From: Kutzneria sp. CA-103260
GTDB taxonomy: Bacteria; Actinomycetota; Actinomycetes; Mycobacteriales; Pseudonocardiaceae
Assembly (NCBI RefSeq): GCF_018263855.1
Contig: NZ_CP073318.1
Coordinates: 8,432,001-8,496,000 of the forward strand
Direction: 5' to 3'
Length of the DNA: 64,000 bases
Position 1 is the stretch's first letter, and every line of letters begins with the position of its first letter. A program made the position numbers and the translations under genes. This document shows positions 33,936-41,559 of this stretch, one piece after another. The notes under the pieces were generated by a model, which was not told where the DNA came from, searched no databases, and worked only from the letters and a program-made list of their open reading frames with translations.

Positions 33936-34763
33936 ATGGAGGTCAGGCACCACACCAACCCCGCCCAGCTGCGCGGGTTCGACACCGCCCAGCTGCGGGA
34001 GAACTACCTGGTGGAGGACCTGTTCCGGACCGGAGAGGTGCGCACGGTCCTCACCCACGCGGACCGGGTCGTGCTCGGCGGCGCGGCTCCGGTGCCCGGT
34101 CAGCCGCTGACGCTGCCCAATCCGGACCAGCTGCGCTCGACGTCGTTCCTGGAGCGCCGGGAGATGGCCGTGGTGGTGGTCAGCGGCGCCGGCAGTGTCG
34201 TGGTCGACGGCGACAAGCACGAGCTGGGCCATCGCGACTGCCTGTACATCGGCCGGGGCGCGGTGGACGTGCAGTTCCACGCCGGCGACACCGAGACCCA
34301 CTTCTACCTGTTCTCCGCCACCTCGCACGCCAGCTATCCGACCGCGGTGGCCCGGTTCGACGAGGTCGAGTTCGCCCAGCTCGGCGAACAGTCCACGGCC
34401 AACGTGCGCGAGCTGCGCAAGTACATCCACGCCGACGGCATCAAGTCGAGCCAGATCGTGGTCGGCGTGACCAAGCTGGCCGACGGCAGCGTGTGGAACA
34501 CCATGCCGCCGCACACCCACGACCGCCGCACCGAGTGCTATCTGTACTTCGACCTGCCGGAGAACGACCGCATCGTGCACCTGTGCGGCGAGCCGCAGGA
34601 GACCCGCAACATCATCGTGGCCAACGAGCAGGCCGTGGTGTCGCCGAGCTGGTCCATCCACAGCGGCGCCGGCACACACTCCTACGCCTTCGTGTGGGCC
34701 ATGGCCGGCGAGAACCAGGCGTTCACCGACATGGACCAGGTCGCCGTGACGGAGCTGCGCTGA
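33936..34763 (+). CDS. kduI: 5-dehydro-4-deoxy-D-glucuronate isomerase
   Basis: Isomerises 4-deoxy-L-threo-5-hexosulose uronate to 3-deoxy-D-glycero-2,5-hexodiulosonate, downstream of uronide lyases and hydrolases. The 275-residue cupin protein keeps all four metal ligands: His193 and His195 in PPHTHDRRTE, Glu200, and His242 in SIHSGAGTHSY. EVRHHTNP at the N-terminus and KYIHADGIKSSQ are family blocks. ATG 33936 has caggagc upstream. It overlaps kduD by TGATG. Confidence 0.95.
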   Translation: MEVRHHTNPAQLRGFDTAQLRENYLVEDLFRTGEVRTVLTHADRVVLGGAAPVPGQPLTLPNPDQLRSTSFLERREMAVVVVSGAGSVVVDGDKHELGHRDCLYIGRGAVDVQFHAGDTETHFYLFSATSHASYPTAVARFDEVEFAQLGEQSTANVRELRKYIHADGIKSSQIVVGVTKLADGSVWNTMPPHTHDRRTECYLYFDLPENDRIVHLCGEPQETRNIIVANEQAVVSPSWSIHSGAGTHSYAFVWAMAGENQAFTDMDQVAVTELR

Positions 34764-35509
34764 TGTTCTCGCTCAAGGGAAAGACTGCCCTGGTCACCGG
34801 GGCCCGCACCGGCATCGGCAAGGCGATTGCCGTCGGCCTGGCCCAGGCCGGGGCCGACCTGGTGGTGCTCGGGCACAGCCCGGACTTCGCCGAGGTCACC
34901 GCCGAGGCGCGGGCCCTCGGGGCCGGCGTCGAGACGATGATCGTCGACCTGGCCGATCCGGACGCGGTCGAGCCGGCGCTGGCCGAACTGCTGGCCCGGC
35001 GCGAGGTGGACGTGCTGGTGAACAACGCCGGCATCATCCACCGGCAGCCGGCGGTCGACGTGTCGCTGGCCGACTGGCGGCGGGTGCAGGCGGTGAACCT
35101 GGACTCGGTGTTCGCGCTGAGCCAGGCCGTCGGCCGGCAGATGACCGCCCGCGGCTCCGGCAAGGTCATCACGATCGCCTCGCTGCTGAGCTTCCAGGGC
35201 GGCATCAACGTCAGCGGCTACACCACCAGCAAGCACGCGGTGGCCGGCCTGACCAAGGCGCTGGCCAACGAGTGGGCGCCGCACGGCGTGCAGGTCAACG
35301 CCATCGCGCCGGGCTACATCGAGACCAACAACACCGAGGCGCTGCGGGCCGACCCGGACCGCGAGCCGGCGATCCGCGGCCGCATCCCAGCCGGTCGGTG
35401 GGGCCGGCCCGAGGACCTGGTCGGCGCGGCGGTGTTCCTGGCCTCGCCGGCCTCGGACTACGTCAACGGTCACGTGCTGGTCGTCGACGGCGGGTGGATG
35501 TCGCGTTGA
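34763..35509 (+). CDS. kduD: 2-dehydro-3-deoxy-D-gluconate 5-dehydrogenase (SDR)
   Basis: Reduces the KduI product to 2-keto-3-deoxygluconate. The 248-residue short-chain dehydrogenase has TGARTGIG (12-19), NNAGIIHR (about 91-98), the catalytic Ser in IASLLSFQGG and the YTTSK motif, and the C-terminal VLVVDGGWMSR. Size and N-terminus (MFSLKGKTALVTG) match KduD more than generic SDRs. Kinase and aldolase for the product are not in this window. Confidence 0.93.
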   Translation: MFSLKGKTALVTGARTGIGKAIAVGLAQAGADLVVLGHSPDFAEVTAEARALGAGVETMIVDLADPDAVEPALAELLARREVDVLVNNAGIIHRQPAVDVSLADWRRVQAVNLDSVFALSQAVGRQMTARGSGKVITIASLLSFQGGINVSGYTTSKHAVAGLTKALANEWAPHGVQVNAIAPGYIETNNTEALRADPDREPAIRGRIPAGRWGRPEDLVGAAVFLASPASDYVNGHVLVVDGGWMSR

Positions 35510-36228
35510 CCGAGGGAGCGGTCGAGAAGGCCCTGGCCGTGCTGGCGGCGCTCGCCCAGCACTCGCGGATCAGCGAGCTGGCCCGGGTCACCGGCTTCCC
35601 GAAGTCGACCGTGCACCGGCTGCTGCGCACGCTGGTGGCCACCGGGTTCGCGGTGGCCACCACGGACGGCGACTACCGGATCGGCCCGAAGGTGTTGGTG
35701 CTGGCCGGGAACGTGCTGCAGCCGGTGGACTCGGTCGAGCGGGCCCGCCCAGTGCTGGAGGCGTTGCAGGCCAGCACTGGGTGCGCCGTGCACTTCGCCA
35801 TGCTGCTCGGCGACGAGCTCGTCTACGTGGACAAGGTCGAGGGCGGCAAGCCGTACCGCATGGCCTCCCGCATCGGCGGCCGCTTGTTGTTGCACTGCAC
35901 GGCGATCGGCAAGGCCGTGCTGTCCACAAGGGACATGAGCGGGCTGGAGCTGACTGCCCGCACGCCGGGCACGATCACCGATCCGCAGCGGTTGCGCGCG
36001 CAGCTGGACCGGGTGCGCAGCTGCGGTTTCGCCCTGGACGAGCAGGAGAACGAGCCGGGGGTGCGCTGTGTGGGCGCGGCCGTGCGCAACCACAACGGGA
36101 CCGTGGTCGGCGGGCTGAGCGTGTCCACGCTGGCGTTGGAGCACACGCTGCCGGAGCTGATCGCGCTGGGCCCGCGGGTCGTGGCCGCCGCCCGCGAAGT
36201 CTCCCGTGCGCTGGGGGACAGGCATTAG
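35494..36228 (+). CDS. IclR family regulator of the uronate genes
   Basis: A 244-residue regulator. The N-terminal helix-turn-helix reads RISELARVTGFPKSTVHRLL. The C-terminal effector domain has the usual ASRIGGRLLLHCTAIGKAVL and LDEQENEPGVRCVGAAV blocks. It follows kduD with overlap: GTG 35494 lies inside kduD, while TTG 35506 would give a four-base overlap. I list the longer start but either is possible. By context it acts like KdgR, likely on the palindromes at 33826-33850, controlling both divergent arms. The inducer should be a pathway intermediate. Confidence 0.9.
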   Translation: MDVALTEGAVEKALAVLAALAQHSRISELARVTGFPKSTVHRLLRTLVATGFAVATTDGDYRIGPKVLVLAGNVLQPVDSVERARPVLEALQASTGCAVHFAMLLGDELVYVDKVEGGKPYRMASRIGGRLLLHCTAIGKAVLSTRDMSGLELTARTPGTITDPQRLRAQLDRVRSCGFALDEQENEPGVRCVGAAVRNHNGTVVGGLSVSTLALEHTLPELIALGPRVVAAAREVSRALGDRH

Positions 36229-36237
36229 CCTCGACGG

Positions 36238-37323
36238 ATGGCGCTCCACGAGCTGTCCAAAACCGACGCGCGGCGCATCGCCGTGCGGGCTCAGCTGCTG
36301 GCAAAGTCCCGGCCGGCCGATCTGCACGACGTGGTGCGCGGCCTGACACTGGTGCAGGTCGACAACACCGCGGCGGTCGCGCCCAGCGCGGATCTGGTGG
36401 CCTGGAGCCGTTTGGGCGCGAGCTATTCGCCGTCGGAGCTGGCCGACGCGCTGGCCCAACGGTCCCTGGTGGACCTGCGGTTGATGATCCGGCCGGCCGA
36501 GGACATCGCCCTGTACCGGGCGGAGATGGCGGCCTGGCCGGGCGAGGCGCCCGGCTGGCGTCAGCAGCAGCACAAGTGGTTGCGGGCCAATGAGTTCTGC
36601 CGCCAGAACATCCTCAGTCGACTCGACGTGGAGGGGCCGCTGCCGGCCCGCGCGTTCGAGGACACGTGTGTGGTGCCGTGGAAGTCCAGCGGCTGGACCA
36701 ACAACCGGAACATCACGCAGATGCTGGAGTTCATGGTGCTGGCCGGCGATGTCGCGGTGTCCGGCAGCGACGGCGGCCGCCTGTGGGATCTGGCCGAGCG
36801 CGTCTATCCCGACCAGCCGGCCGTTCCCCTGGTGGAAGCGCTGCGTATTCGCGCCGAGAAACGCCTGCGGTCACTGGGCATCGCCCGTGCGAAGGGTCCC
36901 GAGTGTCCCGTCGAGCCGAACGACGTCGGTGAGGTCGGGGAGCCGGCGGTCATCGAGGGCGTGCGGGGACAGTGGCGGGTCGACCCGGCGCAGCTGGGAC
37001 AGCCGTTCTCGGGGCGGACCGCCCTGCTGTCGCCGCTGGATCGGCTGGTCTACGACCGCAAGCGCATGACCGAGATCTTCCAGTTCGACTACCAGCTGGA
37101 GATGTACAAGCCGGCGGCGAAGCGCCGCTGGGGCTATTACGCGCTGCCCATCCTGTACGGGGACGAGCTGATCGGGAAGGTGGACGCGGCGGCCGACCGC
37201 AAGGCCGGGGTGCTGCGGATCAACGCCGTGCACGAGGACGAGCCGTTCACCAGGGCGATGACGGCGGCGGTGCAGCGGGAGATCAAGGACCTGGCGAAGT
37301 GGCTGGAGTTGGAGCTGAGCTGA
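36238..37323 (+). CDS. AlkX/YcaQ-type DNA glycosylase (HTH_42 winged helix)
   Basis: A 361-residue protein of the winged-helix DNA-binding family now known to include AlkZ and YcaQ glycosylases. These excise N7-alkylated bases or unhook interstrand crosslinks. The catalytic pair is seen as QVD (Gln40-Val41-Asp42). That is the Q-hydrophobic-D form of the YcaQ/AlkX branch rather than the QxQ of AlkZ. Other blocks: PWKSSGWTNNRN, LLSPLDRLVYDR, RRWGYYALPILYGD. ATG 36238 is nine bases after iclR. It is probably unrelated to uronate use and may have its own promoter. A role in self-resistance to a DNA-alkylating metabolite is possible but unlinked here. Confidence 0.85.
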   Translation: MALHELSKTDARRIAVRAQLLAKSRPADLHDVVRGLTLVQVDNTAAVAPSADLVAWSRLGASYSPSELADALAQRSLVDLRLMIRPAEDIALYRAEMAAWPGEAPGWRQQQHKWLRANEFCRQNILSRLDVEGPLPARAFEDTCVVPWKSSGWTNNRNITQMLEFMVLAGDVAVSGSDGGRLWDLAERVYPDQPAVPLVEALRIRAEKRLRSLGIARAKGPECPVEPNDVGEVGEPAVIEGVRGQWRVDPAQLGQPFSGRTALLSPLDRLVYDRKRMTEIFQFDYQLEMYKPAAKRRWGYYALPILYGDELIGKVDAAADRKAGVLRINAVHEDEPFTRAMTAAVQREIKDLAKWLELELS

Positions 37324-37378
37324 CCTGTCGGCCCGAACTCGACATTCGATTGCTGGGGAGCGGGACTCGCGAGGGTTG

Positions 37379-37786
37379 TCAGGGCAGCAGGGTGTCCAGC
37401 TCCGCGAGCAGGCGGAGCACCCTGGTCGCCTTCTCCTTGCCCACCACCTGGGCGATCGTCTCGTCGGCCGGGCGGCCGGCTCGGCGCATGATCGCCTGGT
37501 AGGCGATCTCGGCCAGCGTCAGCCGGGTCCGGCGGCGATCGGCCGGGTCGGGGGCGGCCGTGATCAGGCCCCGCTCGCGCAGCCGGGCCACCGAGGCGGA
37601 CACGTGGCTCTGGGCGAAGCCGGTGCGGGCCTGGATCTCGGTGACGGCGCTGCCCGGGTGCTTGAGCACGTCCTCCAGCACGGCGACCTCGCCCGGCGTG
37701 AGCTCGGTGTCGCCGGCGTCGGTGGTGACCTGTCGGGCCAGGTCGATGAGTCGCTTGCCGAGCCGGTGCAGCCGCACGCCGTCCAT
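37379..37786 (-). CDS. MarR family regulator
   Basis: A 135-residue winged-helix protein. The recognition part is TEIQARTGFAQSHVSASVARLRERG, with a wing containing DPADRRRTRLTL. The start is ATG 37786 (MDGVRLHRLG), next to a strong palindrome that is probably its operator. Reading further upstream would put codons across that palindrome. It is divergent from a small-molecule methyltransferase gene, a common regulator/target pairing. Ligand unknown. Confidence 0.88.
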   Translation of the reverse strand: MDGVRLHRLGKRLIDLARQVTTDAGDTELTPGEVAVLEDVLKHPGSAVTEIQARTGFAQSHVSASVARLRERGLITAAPDPADRRRTRLTLAEIAYQAIMRRAGRPADETIAQVVGKEKATRVLRLLAELDTLLP

Positions 37787-37793
37787 GACCCGC

Positions 37794-37833
37794 AGATTAC
37801 ATCGTTGGAGATTCATCTGTAGCGATGTAATCT
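37794..37833. promoter_or_regulatory. 11-bp inverted repeat, probable MarR operator
   Basis: agattacatcg (37794-37804) and cgatgtaatct (37823-37833) are perfect complements 18 bases apart. They occupy the entire divergent promoter between the MarR and methyltransferase starts. A second nested pair (tggagatt/aatctcca) overlaps it. The site is AT-rich against a 70 percent GC background. Confidence 0.65.
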
Positions 37834-37841
37834 CCAGGGCC

Positions 37842-38627
37842 ATGGACGAGGTGAGCAAGACGGCGCTGGGCGTGGCCCGGGTGCGGGCAGTGGAGAGCGA
37901 GCGGCTGGACGGGCTGTTCGACGACCCGTGGGCGGCGAAGTTCTGCGCGGCGGCCCCGGATCAGGTGCCGACCGGCGAGCGGACCCCGTTGTCGCTGTCG
38001 TTCGCGTTCCACGCGATCATCCGCACCCGGTTCTACGACGACTACCTGCTCGCCTCGGGCTGCCGGCAGGTGGTCCTGCTCGCCGCCGGCCTGGACAGCC
38101 GGGCCTACCGACTGGACTGGCCGGCCGGCATCCGCCTGTATGAGCTGGACCTGCCGAAGGTGTTGGCGTTCAAGGAATCCGTACTCGCCGACGCCGAACC
38201 CCGTTGCCGGCGAACGGTTGTGCCAGCGGATCTCCGCGCAGACTGGACGAAGGCGCTACAGGACAAGGGTTTCCAGCCGGAGGAGCCGACCGCCTGGCTG
38301 GCCGAGGGCCTGCTGATCTACCTCACGTCGGAGGACGCCGACCGCCTGCTGGCGGCGGTCACAGCCTTGTCGGCGCCGGGCAGCCGGATCGCGTTCGAAC
38401 GCGGCGACCGCTCCTATCAGGACCAGGCGCTGAATTCTCCGTCCATGCAACGGTATTCGACGCTCTGGCGGGGCGGCCTGGACCGGCCGGCGAGCCAGTG
38501 GCTGACCGAACATGGTTGGCAGCCGACCGAACACGCCCTCGGCCCGGTCGCGGAGGCCTACGGGCGGCCGATCCGCAAGGAGACCAGCAGCGGCTTCGTG
38601 ACCGCTAGCCGCGGTGCATCGAGGTGA
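37842..38627 (+). CDS. SAM-dependent methyltransferase, LCMT/TIGR00027 type
   Basis: A 261-residue methyltransferase of the leucine carboxyl methyltransferase-like class. Landmarks: RTRFYDDYL, VVLLAAGLDSRAYRL (SAM loop), YELDLPKVLAFK and WLAEGLLIYLT. Family members methylate carboxylates or hydroxyls of small molecules in secondary metabolism; the substrate is unknown. It starts at ATG 37842, directly after the palindrome at 37794-37833. The last 23 bases overlap the convergent holB end. Confidence 0.85.
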   Translation: MDEVSKTALGVARVRAVESERLDGLFDDPWAAKFCAAAPDQVPTGERTPLSLSFAFHAIIRTRFYDDYLLASGCRQVVLLAAGLDSRAYRLDWPAGIRLYELDLPKVLAFKESVLADAEPRCRRTVVPADLRADWTKALQDKGFQPEEPTAWLAEGLLIYLTSEDADRLLAAVTALSAPGSRIAFERGDRSYQDQALNSPSMQRYSTLWRGGLDRPASQWLTEHGWQPTEHALGPVAEAYGRPIRKETSSGFVTASRGASR

Positions 38628-39801
38628 TCATCGCTTCGACGGCGAAGCGCGGCTTCACGTTCTGCTGCAACGCATCCCGGCAGGCCAGCACCGCCTCCAG
38701 CCGACGCAGCGTGGATTCCGGGGTCCACATCGACGCGGCGTTGGCGACGTCGTTGGCCCGGTCGGGATGGGTCAGCGGCACCTCGGCCCGCGCCTTGGTC
38801 ACGAGCACGTCCCGGTAGAAGCCCATCAGGTCGACCAGGGCCAGGTCCAGCGAGTCGCGCTGGGTACGGGTGGCTCGCGACTTCTGCCGCTTCTCCAGCT
38901 CCTTCAACGCACCCGCGGCGCCCCGGGTGGCCGACGCGGTGCCCTTGCCGGTGCCGCCGGCTCCCATCGCGGTCTTCAACGCCTCGGTCTCGGCGGCGTT
39001 GCGCTCCTCGTTGGCGGCGACCGCGTCCTGCTCGGCCGCCTTCACGAGGGCGTCCGCGCTGGTGAAAATGTCGCCGAACCGCCGCAGCGCCAACGGGATC
39101 GCCAGCACTGACTCCCGCCGCTGCCGCGCCTCCGGGTCGGTGGCCAACCGCCGGGCCCGGCCGATGTGGCCGCCGCAGACCGACGCCGCCCACTGCGCGG
39201 TGGCCGGCTCGATGCCGTCCCGCTGCTCCAGCACTTCGGCGATGGCCGCCGTGGCCGGCGTGCGCAGGCTGATCCCCCGGCACCGGGACCGGATCGTCAC
39301 CGAGATGTCGTCGGGGTGGTCGGACGGGGCGCAGAGCAGGAACACGGTTCGGTCCGGCGGCTCCTCGACCGCCTTGAGCAGCGCGTTGGCCGCGCCCTCG
39401 GTCAACCGGTCGGCGTCCTCGATGATCACGACCTGCCAGCGCCCGGTGGTCGGCCGCTTGGCCGAGACCTGCACCAGCGCCCGCATCTCGGCCACCGAGA
39501 TGGACAGCCCCTCCGGCACCACCAGGCGCACGTCGGCGTGGGTGCCGTGCGTGGTCGTGCGGCAGGCCTGGCACTGGCCGCAGCCGCGCGGGCCACCCGG
39601 GGCCTCGCACTGCAACGCGGCGGCGAAGGCCCGGGCCGCGGTGGAGCGGCCGGAGCCGGGCGGGCCGGTGAACAGCCACGCGTGGGTCATCGCCCCCGGC
39701 GTGGTCGGCCGGCCGGCGACCAGGTCGGCCGCGGCCTCGGCGGCGGTGCTGAGCACCTCGACCGCGTGGGGCTGGCCGACGACGTCGGCCCACACCGTCA
39801 T
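38605..39801 (-). CDS. holB: DNA polymerase III delta-prime subunit
   Basis: Part of the clamp loader that places the beta clamp on DNA. The 398-residue protein shows the modified Walker A GPPGSGRS (delta-prime normally lacks full ATPase function), a zinc module with CGQCQAC, VVIIEDADRL and TIRSRCRGI (the SRC motif). The insertion between about 280 and 320 rich in Ala, Glu and Gly is typical of actinobacterial proteins. The start ATG 39801 overlaps the upstream MFS stop (ATGA). Confidence 0.95.
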   Translation of the reverse strand: MTVWADVVGQPHAVEVLSTAAEAAADLVAGRPTTPGAMTHAWLFTGPPGSGRSTAARAFAAALQCEAPGGPRGCGQCQACRTTTHGTHADVRLVVPEGLSISVAEMRALVQVSAKRPTTGRWQVVIIEDADRLTEGAANALLKAVEEPPDRTVFLLCAPSDHPDDISVTIRSRCRGISLRTPATAAIAEVLEQRDGIEPATAQWAASVCGGHIGRARRLATDPEARQRRESVLAIPLALRRFGDIFTSADALVKAAEQDAVAANEERNAAETEALKTAMGAGGTGKGTASATRGAAGALKELEKRQKSRATRTQRDSLDLALVDLMGFYRDVLVTKARAEVPLTHPDRANDVANAASMWTPESTLRRLEAVLACRDALQQNVKPRFAVEAMITSMHRG

Positions 39802-41012
39802 GCCTGCACCTGCTCGGTCACCCTGTCATGATGCCGCGCGGCCAACTGCCGGTGTGCGAAGGCCCCGGCCAACACGGCCACCACGGCCGCGACCAGCAGC
39901 GCCGGCCGCACGCCGACCAGGTCCACCAGCACCGGGGCCGTGGTCGTGGCGGCGAACAGCACCACCTTCACCAGGGCCTGCACGAAGGCGTTGACCCGGC
40001 CGCGGACCTCGTCCGGCACCTGCGCGCCGATCATCGTCAGCCCGGTCACGAAGGCCACGCCCGCACACGCGCCGACCAGGCCGACAGCGGCCAGCGCGAA
40101 CCACAGATGCGGGGCAACAGCCACGGCCACCAGCAGCGAGCCGGCAGCGACGATCGCCACGCCGAACGGCAGCCGCAGCCGGGGCGTGCCGACCACGCCG
40201 ATCACCAGGCCGATGAACATCGCGATCACCAACGTGCCGAACGCCGCCTCGCCGCCGTGTAGCTCATTGGCGTACGGGCGAGCGATGGCGATCACCGTGC
40301 CACCGGCGGTCAGCGCCCCGACGATGCCGATCACCAGGCCTCGCACCAGCCGGCTGCCACGCACGTAGCGCAGGCCGTCGCGGGCCATGCCCGGCTCGCC
40401 GGTGGGCGGCGCGGTCCACCGGCCGGAGGCTTCCGGCAGCCGGGTGGCGATCACCAGGGCCGAGCTCAGGTAGAGCAAGCCATTGATCACCACGATGACG
40501 TGCACGTCGGAGTTTGGGGCGATGGCCGTGATCACCGAGTACAGGCCGGCGCCGGTCAGTAAGGCCAGGCCGTAGGTGGTGACCAGGGTCAGCTGGCTGG
40601 CCGTCTGCACCTGGTCGGGACGGTGTAGCAGAGTCGGCAGGGCCGAGTCCTTGGCCGGGATCCACAGCATCGAGCAGCAGCCGACCAGGAAGTTCGCCGC
40701 CAGCAGCCACCACGTCGTACCGACGACGGCGATGGACAGGAACAGGGCGCAGCGGACCAGGTCGGTGGCGATCATGACCTTGCGGCGGTCGAACCGGTCG
40801 GCCAGGTGCCCGGCCAGCGGGGCCAGCAGCAGCCCCGGCAACAGCTGGGTGGCGACCACCCCGCTCAGCGCGAATTCACTCGATCCGGTGAGGGTCGCGA
40901 GCAGCGAGGACAGGCCCAGCAGCGACAGCCAGTCGCCGACGCAGCACAGGTACGCGGAGGTCCAGAGCCGGCGGAACGCCGGGATGCCCATCACCTCGGC
41001 GATACGCCTCAC
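39798..41012 (-). CDS. MFS transporter in the topA-holB interval
   Basis: A 404-residue major facilitator with 12 predicted helices and LAGHLADRFDRRKVM between helices 2 and 3. In several actinomycetes this locus carries a thymidylate kinase (tmk), sometimes fused to an N-terminal MFS domain. Here only the transporter part is present, with its own stop overlapping holB. That suggests tmk moved or that the fusion was never formed. Substrate unknown. The start ATG 41012 overlaps the stop of the small membrane gene upstream. Confidence 0.85.
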   Translation of the reverse strand: MRRIAEVMGIPAFRRLWTSAYLCCVGDWLSLLGLSSLLATLTGSSEFALSGVVATQLLPGLLLAPLAGHLADRFDRRKVMIATDLVRCALFLSIAVVGTTWWLLAANFLVGCCSMLWIPAKDSALPTLLHRPDQVQTASQLTLVTTYGLALLTGAGLYSVITAIAPNSDVHVIVVINGLLYLSSALVIATRLPEASGRWTAPPTGEPGMARDGLRYVRGSRLVRGLVIGIVGALTAGGTVIAIARPYANELHGGEAAFGTLVIAMFIGLVIGVVGTPRLRLPFGVAIVAAGSLLVAVAVAPHLWFALAAVGLVGACAGVAFVTGLTMIGAQVPDEVRGRVNAFVQALVKVVLFAATTTAPVLVDLVGVRPALLVAAVVAVLAGAFAHRQLAARHHDRVTEQVQA

Positions 41013-41464
41013 GGCTGCGAGCCCAGCGCCACGACCAGAACCGCCAGCACGATGACCGCGAAGACCAGCACCACTGCGCAGCCGATGCAGCCGGCCGCGG
41101 CGTTCTTGCGCTGGGCCTGCTGCACCGCCGACGGCGCGGGCGGCAATCCGCCGGCCGCCGGCAGCCCGACCGTCGGCGCCGATCTCGTGTACTGGAGGCC
41201 GGGCGCGGGCGGCAGCGGCGTCGGCTGGACCGGCTGGGCGGCGCGGCGGGCTCGATCCCGGGCCAGTTCACGCTGTGCCGCGGCGCGCACCCGCTGCTGG
41301 TCGGGCACCGGTGGCGGCGGGGGCGGCGGCACGACCGTGTCGGGAACGTCCTCATAGGACACCGCGTCGAGCGGCGCCCCGGCGACCAGGCCGCTCAGCG
41401 TGTCCGGATACACCGGCAGCGGCGGCAACGCGTGGGTGCCGTCCGGCCCGAACTCGCCTGCCAT
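41009..41464 (-). CDS. Proline-rich protein with C-terminal membrane helix
   Basis: A 151-residue protein. About 120 mostly disordered residues contain a run of seven Pro (VVPPPPPPPVPDQ) and an Arg/Ala-rich helix (about 57-77). One C-terminal membrane helix follows (about 127-147, IGCAVVLVFAVIVLAVLVV), ending GSQP. The topology is tail-anchored. It overlaps the MFS gene (ATGA), so the two are coupled. No family recognised. Confidence 0.72.
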   Translation of the reverse strand: MAGEFGPDGTHALPPLPVYPDTLSGLVAGAPLDAVSYEDVPDTVVPPPPPPPVPDQQRVRAAAQRELARDRARRAAQPVQPTPLPPAPGLQYTRSAPTVGLPAAGGLPPAPSAVQQAQRKNAAAGCIGCAVVLVFAVIVLAVLVVALGSQP

Positions 41465-41500
41465 GGCACCAGCGTAAACCGCCGACGCCGCCCACTACTG

Positions 41501-41551
41501 CCACATGTGGACCACAGTCGACGCCTTACGCCGAATGTGGTCCACATGTGG
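41501..41551. repeat. Perfect 16-bp inverted repeat of nested palindromes
   Basis: ccacatgtggaccaca (41501-41516) and its exact complement (41536-41551) flank a 19-base loop. Each arm contains the self-complementary decamer ccacatgtgg. It lies nine bases past the topA stop. It could end the topA transcript, but it lacks a U-tract and its palindrome-in-palindrome form also suits a protein site. Confidence 0.6.
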
Positions 41552-41559
41552 TGATGAGG

